This document shows, piece after piece, positions 30,559 to 38,423 of a stretch of DNA of 64,000 nt (position 1 is the first letter of the stretch; every line of letters begins with the position of its first letter). Source of the DNA: Massilia glaciei (GTDB lineage Bacteria > Pseudomonadota > Gammaproteobacteria > Burkholderiales > Burkholderiaceae_D); assembly GCF_003011895.2 (NCBI RefSeq), contig NZ_PXWF02000019.1, positions 20,291 through 84,290 of the forward strand, in the 5' to 3' direction. The translations under genes and the position numbers were made by a program. The notes beneath the pieces are model-generated. The model saw nothing but the letters and a program-made list of their open reading frames with translations, was not told where the DNA came from and searched no databases.

Positions 30559-31129
30559 CGCCATTTTTTATCCAGAAAGTGTTCTTCGAGCATACAGACT
30601 AGCTAAGCCAGTTATACTTCTCATAAACCATTGATCTCCTTCAAATTTTTACGCTTGTCCACAGAAAACACCCCCTGTTAACAACTATTACTAAACTTGT
30701 ATACACACTTTTTGAGTAAACAAGAAAAGACAGCGAAGCGCGAGCAAACCCCGAAGATCAAAAAAAAGACCAGGGCCAAAGAAAGCCTCATCCTGAAAAA
30801 CTGAACAAGCAAGCACAAGCCATCTAAGGCATCGCCACCTCGACTGCAAGACCGTTCACCCCGGACATCGCAATCTTGGCCTAAAACGGCACCTGGACCC
30901 CCTGAAGACAAAATGGCCCCACTTTTGACGACCCTGAAGCCACGCCAAACGAAAAAAAAACGGTCCACGTCCCGTGTCATCGAAACTTAACAGGAATGCA
31001 CGCCAAACCGTTCGCCAAGATGGATCCTTGCCTACAAGCACTTTAGTCAACCTAAGCTTGACGCAGGCATGTTCAAGGTTGAGATCAAACGGGCATAATG
31101 TTGCTTTTCGACACAGATTCACGGACGCC

Positions 31130-31138
31130 TGTGGATAA
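31130..31138 (-). promoter_or_regulatory. DnaA box (perfect)
   Basis: TGTGGATAA at the start of module B. Confidence 0.8.
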
Positions 31139-31287
31139 GCCGCTGGATATCCACAGGGTGAACTGTGAAGAAGTCACTACTTTTTCCACAGGCAAGTTTT
31201 TATCCAACAACCGTCCCCGTTGGATACAAGGCTTATCCTGCTACTTTAAATTCGCGTAAACCGATGATATTGTTACTTTTTTTTGAC

Positions 31288-31296
31288 TTATCCACA
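31288..31296 (+). promoter_or_regulatory. DnaA box (perfect)
   Basis: TTATCCACA following a T8 run. The T-rich side is a possible unwinding element. Confidence 0.8.
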
Positions 31297-31416
31297 AAAA
31301 AAGCGTCGTTTACTATCACTACTAAATTTGTATACATACCTTTTATATAAAACAGTAAACAGGACAAACCCCGTGAACAACCCCGGAAACACCCGAAAAG
31401 CAGGCTTGCAGACCCT

Positions 31417-32208
31417 ATGAAAACGTCAAAAAAAATGCGCTTGGGGATCATTAGCGCCCTCCCTGATGAACAGAAGGGCTTAATAGAGGCCATGGGAGGC
31501 CCCGCCAGGCTCACGCACGGCATGCGTGACTACTCACTAGGCCAGTTGTGGGGTATCGAGGCTGTGTGCGTCGTCTCGCGCATTGGCAAGGTTGCCGCAG
31601 CGATGGCGGCGACCGTGCTTGTGGAGAAGTTCGAAGTTACCCACATCATCTTCACCGGCGTCGCCGGCGCGGGCGATGCAAAGGTGCGTGTCGGCGATGT
31701 TGTTATCGCGGAAGCACTGGTTCAACACGATATGGACTGCCGCCCCCAGTTTCCAAAATTTGAAGTGCCGCTCACGGGCCAATCGCACTTCAAGCCTGAT
31801 CCAGAGCTGAGCAATGTACTGGGGCAGGCGGCGGACGACTTCTTCGACATCGATTTTTCCAGCGTCATCCAAAGCAAGGATCGACGCGAGTTCAAACTCG
31901 AATGGCCGCGGGTGCACCGTGGGCTCGTGGCCAGTGGCGATCAGTTCATCAGCAACCGCGCGCACCTCGCCCAGCTAGGTGCATCGCTTCCGGGCTTGCT
32001 GGCGGTGGAGATGGAGGGGGCGGCGGTGGCCCAGGTGTGTTTTGAACTGGGCGTGCCGTTTGCGGGCATCAGGACGATTTCCGAAAGTGCGAATGAGGAT
32101 GCAGGAAACAACTTTCTGCGTTTTGTGAAATCGGTCGCCTCGCTCTATGCCTTGCACATCATTCATCGATTCTGCGTCGACATGAAAGCCAAGGCGCCCA
32201 GCAGGTAG
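31417..32208 (+). CDS. MTA/SAH nucleosidase-family protein (phosphorylase superfamily)
   Basis: The 263-residue protein matches 5'-methylthioadenosine/S-adenosylhomocysteine nucleosidase. It has I-I-S-A-L-P-D-E18 (counterpart of E. coli Glu12), T-G-V-A-G-A-G, S-G-D-Q-F-I-S and V-E198-M-E200-G-A-A. The position of the catalytic acid in the usual I-S-D motif is Glu223 (R-T-I-S-E-S-A-N), so activity may differ. An internal ATG 18 bp downstream is an alternative start. It is longer than E. coli MtnN by about 30 residues. It begins 51 bp after the second DnaA module. Confidence 0.82.
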   Translation: MKTSKKMRLGIISALPDEQKGLIEAMGGPARLTHGMRDYSLGQLWGIEAVCVVSRIGKVAAAMAATVLVEKFEVTHIIFTGVAGAGDAKVRVGDVVIAEALVQHDMDCRPQFPKFEVPLTGQSHFKPDPELSNVLGQAADDFFDIDFSSVIQSKDRREFKLEWPRVHRGLVASGDQFISNRAHLAQLGASLPGLLAVEMEGAAVAQVCFELGVPFAGIRTISESANEDAGNNFLRFVKSVASLYALHIIHRFCVDMKAKAPSR

Positions 32209-32229
32209 CGACCGCCGGGCGGGACCGGA

Positions 32230-32718
32230 TCAGTAGCCGTGTTTATTCTTGAGATAGACGGGCCACAGCCACCACACGCAAATGATGAGTGTGGCCATGA
32301 TGCCGCTGATGCCCAGCCCGATGGCGAGGCCAAACACCTCGGATATCACGAGGTTGGTTCCCAATATCAGCGAACAAGCCAGGCTGAGCGCACCAAACAG
32401 GATCTGCCTGGTGGCCATGCGCTTGAAGCGGGCGCGGTCTTGGAGCGGACGCATCAAACGGTGCTGGATCGCCGGTCCGCTGAGCAGGACCAGGCTGGCC
32501 AGCGAAAACACGAACGTCGCCAGGAAGATGATTTTTTCCAGGTGCTGGATCTGCCTGAAACCGCCGTTGAAAGGCAGGATGATCAGGAAGGCCGTCAGCA
32601 TCTGCGCGCCCGGCAACAGGATGCGCAACTCGCTGAGCATGTCGGAAAAATCACCGTCGTCATTAAGGTCGGGCGGCGCGAGCGGTTCGGTCGGTTGTGT
32701 TTGTTTGTCGAGGGGCAT
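32230..32718 (-). CDS. DUF6328-like membrane protein
   Basis: The 162-residue protein starts at the ATG at 32718 (MPLDKQTQPTEP). An acidic N-terminus is followed by the L-S-E-L-R-I-L-L-P-G-A-Q-M-L-T-A-F-L segment and four membrane helices. The L-S-E-L-R-x-L-L-P-G-x-Q pattern is, from memory, that of DUF6328. Function is unknown. It is convergent with the nucleosidase gene. Confidence 0.65.
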   Translation of the reverse strand: MPLDKQTQPTEPLAPPDLNDDGDFSDMLSELRILLPGAQMLTAFLIILPFNGGFRQIQHLEKIIFLATFVFSLASLVLLSGPAIQHRLMRPLQDRARFKRMATRQILFGALSLACSLILGTNLVISEVFGLAIGLGISGIMATLIICVWWLWPVYLKNKHGY

Positions 32719-32830
32719 GGCGGATTGATAACGGCTGATCAGGGTCCGATTATACGACCGCCGGCCATTTCGCACAGCCCGTTAGAAGGCCATCGCGCCG
32801 CCCCGGCCTGGCGCGATGGCTGCCACCGCA

Positions 32831-33946
32831 TCAGGCCAGCATTTTGTCGGCCGGAACGTGGTCGAAACCGAGCGCGCCCGCGACCGCGCCGTACGTCACC
32901 TTGCCCAGGCATACGTTCAGGCCGTTTTTGAGGTGGGGATCGTCGCGCATCGCCTGGCGCCAGCCTTTTTCGGCCAGCGCGACCGCGTGCCCGATGGTCG
33001 CGTTGTTGAGCGCGAAGGTCGAGGTGCGCGCCACCGCGCCGGGCATGTTGGCCACGCAGTAGTGCACCACGCCGTCGACCACGTAGGTCGGATCGGCATG
33101 GGTGGTCGCATGCGAGGTCTCGAAGCAGCCGCCCTGGTCGATCGCCACGTCGACCACGACCGCGCCGGGCTTCATGCGCGAGATCATGGCGCGCGTGACC
33201 AGCTTGGGCGCGGCCGCGCCCGGCACCAGCACGCCGCCCACGACCAGGTCGGCCGACAGCACCGATTCTTCGATCGCATGCGCGTTCGAGTACAGGGTCG
33301 AAATCCGGTTGCCGTACACAAGGTCGAGCTGGCGCAGGCGCTCGATGCTTTTGTCGAGCACCGTCACGCGCGCGCCAGTGCCGACCGCCATCTGCATGGC
33401 GTTGGTGCCGACCACGCCGGCGCCGATGATGACCACGTGGCCCTGGGCCACGCCCGGCACGCCGCCGAGCAGCAAACCCATGCCGCCTTTCGATTTTTCG
33501 AGGTGGGCGGCGCCGGCCTGGATCGCCATGCGGCCGGCCACTTCGCTCATCGGGGCCAGCAGCGGCAGGCCGCCGCCGGCGCCGGTGATGGTTTCGTAGG
33601 CGATGCACACCGCGCCCGATTTGACCAGCGCCGCCGTCTGTTCCGGGTCCGGCGCGAGATGCAGGTAGGTGTAAAGGATCTGGCCCTCGCTGAGCATGGC
33701 GCATTCGCCCGGCTGCGGCTCCTTGACTTTGACGATCATGGCGCTGCGCGCGAAGATCTCTTTGGCCGTCTCGACAATGCTGGCGCCCGCCGCGACATAC
33801 TGGTCGTCGGACAGGCCGATCGCCGAACCGGCGTCTTTTTGCACCAGCACCTGGTGGCCGCGCAGGGTCAGTTCGCGTACGCTCGGCGGGGTCAGGCCCA
33901 CCCGGTACTCGTGGTTTTTTATCTCTTTTGGTACGCCTACAATCAT
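32831..33946 (-). CDS. ald: alanine dehydrogenase
   Basis: The 371-residue NAD-dependent enzyme interconverts L-alanine and pyruvate plus ammonia. It starts at the ATG at 33946 ([20 protein letters not shown]), just behind GGAGG. The NAD site is [12 protein letters not shown]. The substrate region is [19 protein letters not shown]. It lies next to putA on the same strand, consistent with amino-acid catabolism. Confidence 0.95.
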   Translation of the reverse strand: MIVGVPKEIKNHEYRVGLTPPSVRELTLRGHQVLVQKDAGSAIGLSDDQYVAAGASIVETAKEIFARSAMIVKVKEPQPGECAMLSEGQILYTYLHLAPDPEQTAALVKSGAVCIAYETITGAGGGLPLLAPMSEVAGRMAIQAGAAHLEKSKGGMGLLLGGVPGVAQGHVVIIGAGVVGTNAMQMAVGTGARVTVLDKSIERLRQLDLVYGNRISTLYSNAHAIEESVLSADLVVGGVLVPGAAAPKLVTRAMISRMKPGAVVVDVAIDQGGCFETSHATTHADPTYVVDGVVHYCVANMPGAVARTSTFALNNATIGHAVALAEKGWRQAMRDDPHLKNGLNVCLGKVTYGAVAGALGFDHVPADKMLA

Positions 33947-34059
33947 GTCATCCTCCAAGATGTGCTGCTACTGGCCCGCCGGCGCCGGGAATCGGACCGG
34001 CGGGTGGTTTAATTTGGATGTCGCGCATCCAATTCTTCAATCATTACAGTCGTCAATCA

Positions 34060-37000
34060 TTACAGGCCCAGCGTCATCAGGCTTGCGTTACCGCCAGCGG
34101 CGGTCGTGTTGACGCACAGGGCGCGTTCGGCCACCAGCCGCCAGAGCGGGATCGCACCCTCCTCCGAGGTGTCGATCACGCCGACGATGGGTCCGGAGCG
34201 CGCCGCCAGCACCGGACGCAGCCCGGCCACCAGCGAAGACTCGACCAGCGCGAGCTGGAATCCGTGCTTGCAGGCGTCGACGCTGGAGACGAATTCGATG
34301 TGCTCCTTGACCTGCGGCGGCAGGCCGTTCGGTATCACGTCCTGCGAGCGCGCCACCACCACCGCCCGGTTGCCGGTGGCCAGCACGGCCGCCAACTGGT
34401 TGAGCAGCACGCCGATGTCGGCCGCCGCGCACAGCACCGTGCCGCGCCTGGCGAACGCGAGGCTGTTGCGCTCGCCGGTCGGTCCGGGCAGCGTCAGTGT
34501 GCTGCCGAACAGCGTGGTGCGCATGTATTGTTCGGCCAGCGTGACGACGCGCTGGTGGCCGTGGTTGCGGGCCCACGCCAACAGGGCCTCGAGGCCGGCG
34601 CTGGCGTGGCGGTCGTGCTGGAGCAGCGCCGGCGCGCCATGCTGCAGGCGCTTGAGGTAGAGCGGGCCGCCGGCCTTCGGACCGGTGCCGGACATGCCCT
34701 CGCCGCCGAACGGCTGCACGCCGACGACCGCGCCGACGATATTGCGGTTCACGTAGATGTTGCCGACATGGGCGCGCGAGGCGACGAAGTCGATGGTCTC
34801 GTCGATGCGCGAATGGACCCCGAGCGTGAGGCCGAAGCCGCTCGCGTTGATCGCGTCGATCAGCTTGGGCAGGTCGGCGCGGCGGTAGCGGATGATGTGC
34901 AGCACCGGGCCGAACACCTCGCGCGTGAGCTCCGACAGCGAACCGATTTCGAGCACGGTCGGCGCCACGAAGGTGCCCTGGGCCGCCAGTTCGGGCGCCA
35001 GCTCGAGCGCGAAGTGGCTCTTGGCGGTCGGCTTGAGGCGCGCGATGTGATCCAGCAGCTCTTGCCTGGCTTGGGCGTCGATCACGGGGCCGATGTCGGT
35101 TTCGAGGCGGTCGGGGTTGCCGACGCGCAGCTCCTGCATCGCGCCCCTGAGCATCTTGATGGTCTTGTCGGCGATCTCCTCCTGCAGCAGCAGCACCCGC
35201 AGCGCCGAGCAGCGCTGGCCGGCGCTGTCGAAGGCCGAGCTCATCACGTCCTGCACCACCTGCTCGGGCAGCGCCGACGAGTCGACGATGAGCGCGTTCT
35301 GGCCGCCGGTCTCGGCGATCAGGGCGATGTCGGCCGACTCCCGGACCGCGCGTTTGGCGAGCGTCTGGTTGATCAGTTGTGCGACCCCGGTCGAGCCGGT
35401 GAAGATCACGCCCTTGACGCGGGCGTCGTTGCACAGCGCCGCGCCGACGCTTTCGCCGCGGCCCGGCAGCAGTTGCAGCGCGCCGGACGGGACCCCCGCC
35501 TCGCGGAACAATTCGACGGCGCGGTGCGCGATCAGCGGGGTTTGTTCCGCCGGCTTGGCCAGCACCACATTGCCGGCGGCGAGCGCCGCGGCCACCTGCC
35601 CGGTGAAGATCGCGAGCGGGAAGTTCCAGGGGCTGATGCAGGCGACCGGGCCGAGCGCGAGCAGGTTCTGGGTGCCGTCCACCTGGGCCGCGTAGTAGCG
35701 CAGGAAGTCGACCGCCTCGCGGATCTCGGCGATCGCGTTCGGCAGCGACTTGCCCGCCTCGCGCACGGCCAGTCCCATCAGCTCGTCGCGGTGCCGCTCG
35801 AACAATTCGGCCACGCGCGTGAGCATCGCCGCGCGCCGCGACGGCGGCGTGGTCTGCCAGTCCATCGCGTAGGCGGCGGCGGCGGCGAGCGCGGTTTCGA
35901 CCTCGTCCGCCGAAGCTTCGCGCACCCGGCCGACGAGATCGGCCTTTTGCGCCGGATTGACGATGTCGAGCGCGGGCGCGCCGGCGCCGGTGGCGCCGTC
36001 GATCAGCGGCGCGGCCTGCCATTGGCGCGGCCGGGCCAGCGCGGCGCCGAGCGCGCGCAGGGTGGACTCGTCGCTCAGGTCGAGGCCGGCCGAGTTGGCG
36101 CGCTCGCCGCCGAACAGGGCCGGCGGCAGCGCGATGCCCGGATGCGGCGCGCCGCCGTCGGCGCGCGCGGCGGCGAACGGATCGTCCACCAGGGTGTCGA
36201 TGCTAACGCCCTCGTCGACGATCTGGTTGACGAACGAGGAGTTGGCGCCGTTTTCGAGCAGGCGCCGCACCAGGTAGGCGAGCAGGGTCTCGTGCGAACC
36301 GACCGGCGCGTAGATGCGGCACGGTTTGTCCAGGTTGGCGCCGCCGACCACCTGGTCGTACAGGGTCTCGCCCATGCCGTGCAGGCACTGGAACTCGTAG
36401 TCGTCGATGCGCGCCCGCTTGGCCCAGGTGTAGATGACGGCCAGGCTGTGCGCGTTGTGGGTGGCGAACTGCGGGTACAGCAGGCCAACCGCGGCGAGCA
36501 GCTTTTTGGCGCACACCAGGTACGAGACGTCGGTGTGGACCTTGCGCGTGTAGACCGGGTAGCCGGGCATGCCGTCGACCTGGGCGCGCTTGATCTCGGC
36601 GTCCCAATAGGCGCCCTTGACCAGCCGGACCATGAACTTGCGGCCGCTGCGGCGCGCCAGGTCGGCCAAAAAGTCGATCACGAACGGGCAGCGCTTCTGG
36701 TAGGCCTGCACCACGAAGCCGATGCCCTCGAAGCCGGCCAGTTCGGGGTCGAACGCGAGCGACTCCATCATGTCGAGCGAGATCTCGAGGCGGTCGGCCT
36801 CCTCGGCGTCGATGTTGAGGCCGATGTTGTAGCGCTTGGCCAGCAGCGCCAGGCTGCGCACGCGCGGCAGCAGTTCGCCCATCATGCGCGCGTGCTGGGC
36901 GCGGCTGTAGCGCGGATGCAGCGCCGACAGCTTGACCGAGATGCCCGGGCCGTCCTTGATGCCGCGCCCGTTGGAGGCCTTGCCGATCGCGTGGATCGCG

Positions 37001-37722
37001 CGCTCGTAGGAGGCGTAGTAGTTGACGGCGTCGGCCTCGGTCAGGGCCGCCTCGCCCAGCATGTCGTAGGAGTAGCGGTAGCCGCGCTGCTCGTTGTCGC
37101 GGCTGTTCTTGAGCGCCTCGTCGATGGTCTGGCCGGTCACGAACTGGTTGCCCAGCATGCGCATGGCGAGGTCGACCCCCTTGCGGATCAGCGGCTCGCC
37201 GCCGCGCGTGATCAGGTTGCCGAGCGCCGAGCCAAGCCCGGTCTCGCTGCTCGTGCCCACCAGCTTGCCGGTGATGAGCAGGCCCCAGGTGGCCGCGTTG
37301 ACGAACAGCGAGGGCGATTCGCCAAGGTGCTTGCGCCAGTCGCCCTTGCTGATCTTGTCGGCGATCAGGCGGTCGGCGGTCTCGCTGTCGGGGATGCGCA
37401 ACAGCGCCTCGGCCAGGCACATCAGCGCCACGCCCTCCTCGGACGAGAGCGAAAACTCGTGCATCAGCGCGTCCACGCCCGAGGCGCGGGTGCGTTTTTC
37501 GCGCACCGCCGATACCAGCCGGTGCGCCAGCGCGCGGGCGTCGGCGTTGGCGCCGGCGTCGTCGCCGGCGCCCTGGGCCAGCAGCGCGCCGACTGCGGCG
37601 GGCTCGTCGGTGCGGTAGGCGGCCGTGATGGCGGCGCGCAGCGCGCTCGGCTGATGCTGGGTTTCCACACGCAGCGCGGAAAATGGAACGAAGGCGGGGG
37701 CCGGGGCGGCGGCAGTTTGCAT
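34060..37722 (-). CDS. putA: bifunctional proline dehydrogenase / L-glutamate gamma-semialdehyde dehydrogenase
   Basis: The 1220-residue protein oxidises proline to glutamate at the membrane. The start chosen is the ATG at 37722. The proline dehydrogenase barrel spans roughly 90-480 (A-L-H-P-R-Y, D-A-E-E-A-D-R-L, R-L-V-K-G-A-Y-W-D). The aldehyde dehydrogenase domain spans about 560-1010, with S-P-W-N-F-P-L-A, the catalytic pair in A-E-T-G-G-Q-N and S-A-G-Q-R-C-S-A-L-R, and a C-terminal cap domain. There is no N-terminal ribbon-helix-helix, so it is not itself a repressor. An Lrp regulator is divergent. The stop codon lies in a 16-bp duplication (34034-34065). Confidence 0.96.
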   Translation of the reverse strand: MQTAAAPAPAFVPFSALRVETQHQPSALRAAITAAYRTDEPAAVGALLAQGAGDDAGANADARALAHRLVSAVREKRTRASGVDALMHEFSLSSEEGVALMCLAEALLRIPDSETADRLIADKISKGDWRKHLGESPSLFVNAATWGLLITGKLVGTSSETGLGSALGNLITRGGEPLIRKGVDLAMRMLGNQFVTGQTIDEALKNSRDNEQRGYRYSYDMLGEAALTEADAVNYYASYERAIHAIGKASNGRGIKDGPGISVKLSALHPRYSRAQHARMMGELLPRVRSLALLAKRYNIGLNIDAEEADRLEISLDMMESLAFDPELAGFEGIGFVVQAYQKRCPFVIDFLADLARRSGRKFMVRLVKGAYWDAEIKRAQVDGMPGYPVYTRKVHTDVSYLVCAKKLLAAVGLLYPQFATHNAHSLAVIYTWAKRARIDDYEFQCLHGMGETLYDQVVGGANLDKPCRIYAPVGSHETLLAYLVRRLLENGANSSFVNQIVDEGVSIDTLVDDPFAAARADGGAPHPGIALPPALFGGERANSAGLDLSDESTLRALGAALARPRQWQAAPLIDGATGAGAPALDIVNPAQKADLVGRVREASADEVETALAAAAAYAMDWQTTPPSRRAAMLTRVAELFERHRDELMGLAVREAGKSLPNAIAEIREAVDFLRYYAAQVDGTQNLLALGPVACISPWNFPLAIFTGQVAAALAAGNVVLAKPAEQTPLIAHRAVELFREAGVPSGALQLLPGRGESVGAALCNDARVKGVIFTGSTGVAQLINQTLAKRAVRESADIALIAETGGQNALIVDSSALPEQVVQDVMSSAFDSAGQRCSALRVLLLQEEIADKTIKMLRGAMQELRVGNPDRLETDIGPVIDAQARQELLDHIARLKPTAKSHFALELAPELAAQGTFVAPTVLEIGSLSELTREVFGPVLHIIRYRRADLPKLIDAINASGFGLTLGVHSRIDETIDFVASRAHVGNIYVNRNIVGAVVGVQPFGGEGMSGTGPKAGGPLYLKRLQHGAPALLQHDRHASAGLEALLAWARNHGHQRVVTLAEQYMRTTLFGSTLTLPGPTGERNSLAFARRGTVLCAAADIGVLLNQLAAVLATGNRAVVVARSQDVIPNGLPPQVKEHIEFVSSVDACKHGFQLALVESSLVAGLRPVLAARSGPIVGVIDTSEEGAIPLWRLVAERALCVNTTAAGGNASLMTLGL

Positions 37723-37819
37723 GAACAAGTCTTCTTAAAGTGTTGAAAATAAAACGGAAATCACAGCCGGACCGCGCCCGGTATGGCGCGGAAAGATGAT
37801 TCGATTGTAAAGTGAATTC

Positions 37820-37846
37820 TTCTGGATTAATTCTGGAATTACAGAA
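37820..37846. promoter_or_regulatory. possible Lrp-type operator between putA and its regulator
   Basis: TTCTG (37820-37824) and CAGAA (37842-37846) form the ends of an AT-rich inverted repeat in the 190-bp divergent region between putA and the Lrp gene. This is where a PutR-like regulator should bind. It is inferred from position and symmetry only. Confidence 0.4.
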
Positions 37847-37912
37847 GACTAGCCATAGATAGTTTTTAGTGAGACAATTTAACCGAATAATATATCGGCG
37901 GGGACGACTCAG

Positions 37913-38368
37913 ATGCTCGACAAGATAAGCAAGAAAATACTTTCGGAGCTCCAAAGCGACGGGCGCATCAGCAATGTGGAGCTCGCCGCGCGGGTCAACC
38001 TGTCGCCGGCCGCCTGCCTCGAGCGCGTGCGCAAGCTGCACGACTCGGGCTACATCATGGGTTACACGGCCCAGCTCAATCCGCTATTGCTCGACGTCTC
38101 CCTGCTCGTGTTCATCGAGGTTGTGCTCGACCGCACCACGCCCGAGGTGTTCGACGCCTTCAAGCACAGCGTGCAAACCATTCCCGAAGTGCTCGAATGC
38201 CATATGGTGGCGGGCGGCTTCGACTACCTGGTCAAGGCGCGCGTGAAGGACATGGCGGCCTACCGCGAATTTTTGGGCAAGACCCTGCTGCAAAAGGGCG
38301 TGCGCGAGACGCACACCTACGCCGTCATGGAAGAGGTCAAGAACACCACCAAGCTGCCGATCAAGTAG
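37913..38368 (+). CDS. Lrp/AsnC-family regulator, probable putA activator
   Basis: The 151-residue protein has an N-terminal winged helix (L-D-K-I-S-K-K-I-L-S-E-L-Q, V-E-L-A-A-R-V-N-L-S-P-A-A-C-L-E-R-V) and a C-terminal RAM ligand-binding domain. It starts at 37913 behind GGGGAC. Its divergence from putA suggests proline-responsive control of putA, as PutR/BldR-type Lrp proteins do in other proteobacteria. The ligand is inferred. Confidence 0.9.
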   Translation: MLDKISKKILSELQSDGRISNVELAARVNLSPAACLERVRKLHDSGYIMGYTAQLNPLLLDVSLLVFIEVVLDRTTPEVFDAFKHSVQTIPEVLECHMVAGGFDYLVKARVKDMAAYREFLGKTLLQKGVRETHTYAVMEEVKNTTKLPIK

Positions 38369-38423
38369 CGCGCTATGCTTCGCGCCGGCGGCGCCGAACA
38401 TCACCTTTGAGAACTGGAATAGC

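Larger units (their letters stand above)
30497..30726 (+). repeat. DnaA-box module, copy A
   Basis: In order: CTGTGGATAA (30497), ATATCCACAGG (30515), two further perfect boxes at 30533 and 30550, TAAACC-N-TTGAT near 30625, a T-rich run, TTGTCCACA (30655), and CTATTACTAAACTTGTATACA followed by AGTAAACA near 30714. Copy B repeats this order 632 bp to the right. Confidence 0.75.
30497..31365. other. oriC: candidate replication origin (oriC-like DnaA-box region)
   Basis: This lies in the 1-kb gene-free gap between the NMO gene (leftward) and the nucleosidase gene (rightward). It contains five perfect TTATCCACA boxes and at least five one-mismatch boxes (30515, 30568, 30655, 31147, 31182), plus T-rich stretches around 30643 and 31277 that could unwind. 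The boxes fall in two clusters belonging to two copies of one module. The adjoining mnmG-rsmG-parAB-atp block and parS sites, all transcribed away from it, fit an origin. dnaA itself is not in the window, so this could instead be an accessory DnaA-binding locus. Confidence 0.65.
31129..31365 (+). repeat. DnaA-box module, copy B
   Basis: In order: CTGTGGATAA (31129), ATATCCACAGG (31147), TTTTCCACA (31182), GTAAACCGATGAT near 31256, a T8 run, TTATCCACA (31288), CTATCACTACTAAATTTGTA with the TATACA that completes a TGTATACA palindrome, and AGTAAACAGGA. It parallels copy A element by element. It ends 51 bp before the nucleosidase gene. Confidence 0.75.

Noticed and set aside
30678..31122. Short minus-strand frames inside the DnaA-box region
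   Set aside because: No ribosome sites, no family features and composition like non-coding DNA. The region is better explained by DnaA boxes and repeats.
33928..37746. 1272-codon open frame antisense to putA
   Set aside because: It is a shadow of a GC-rich gene: codon position bias belongs to putA, the translation is rich in Arg/His/Gln with no domain, and putA is unmistakable on the other strand.
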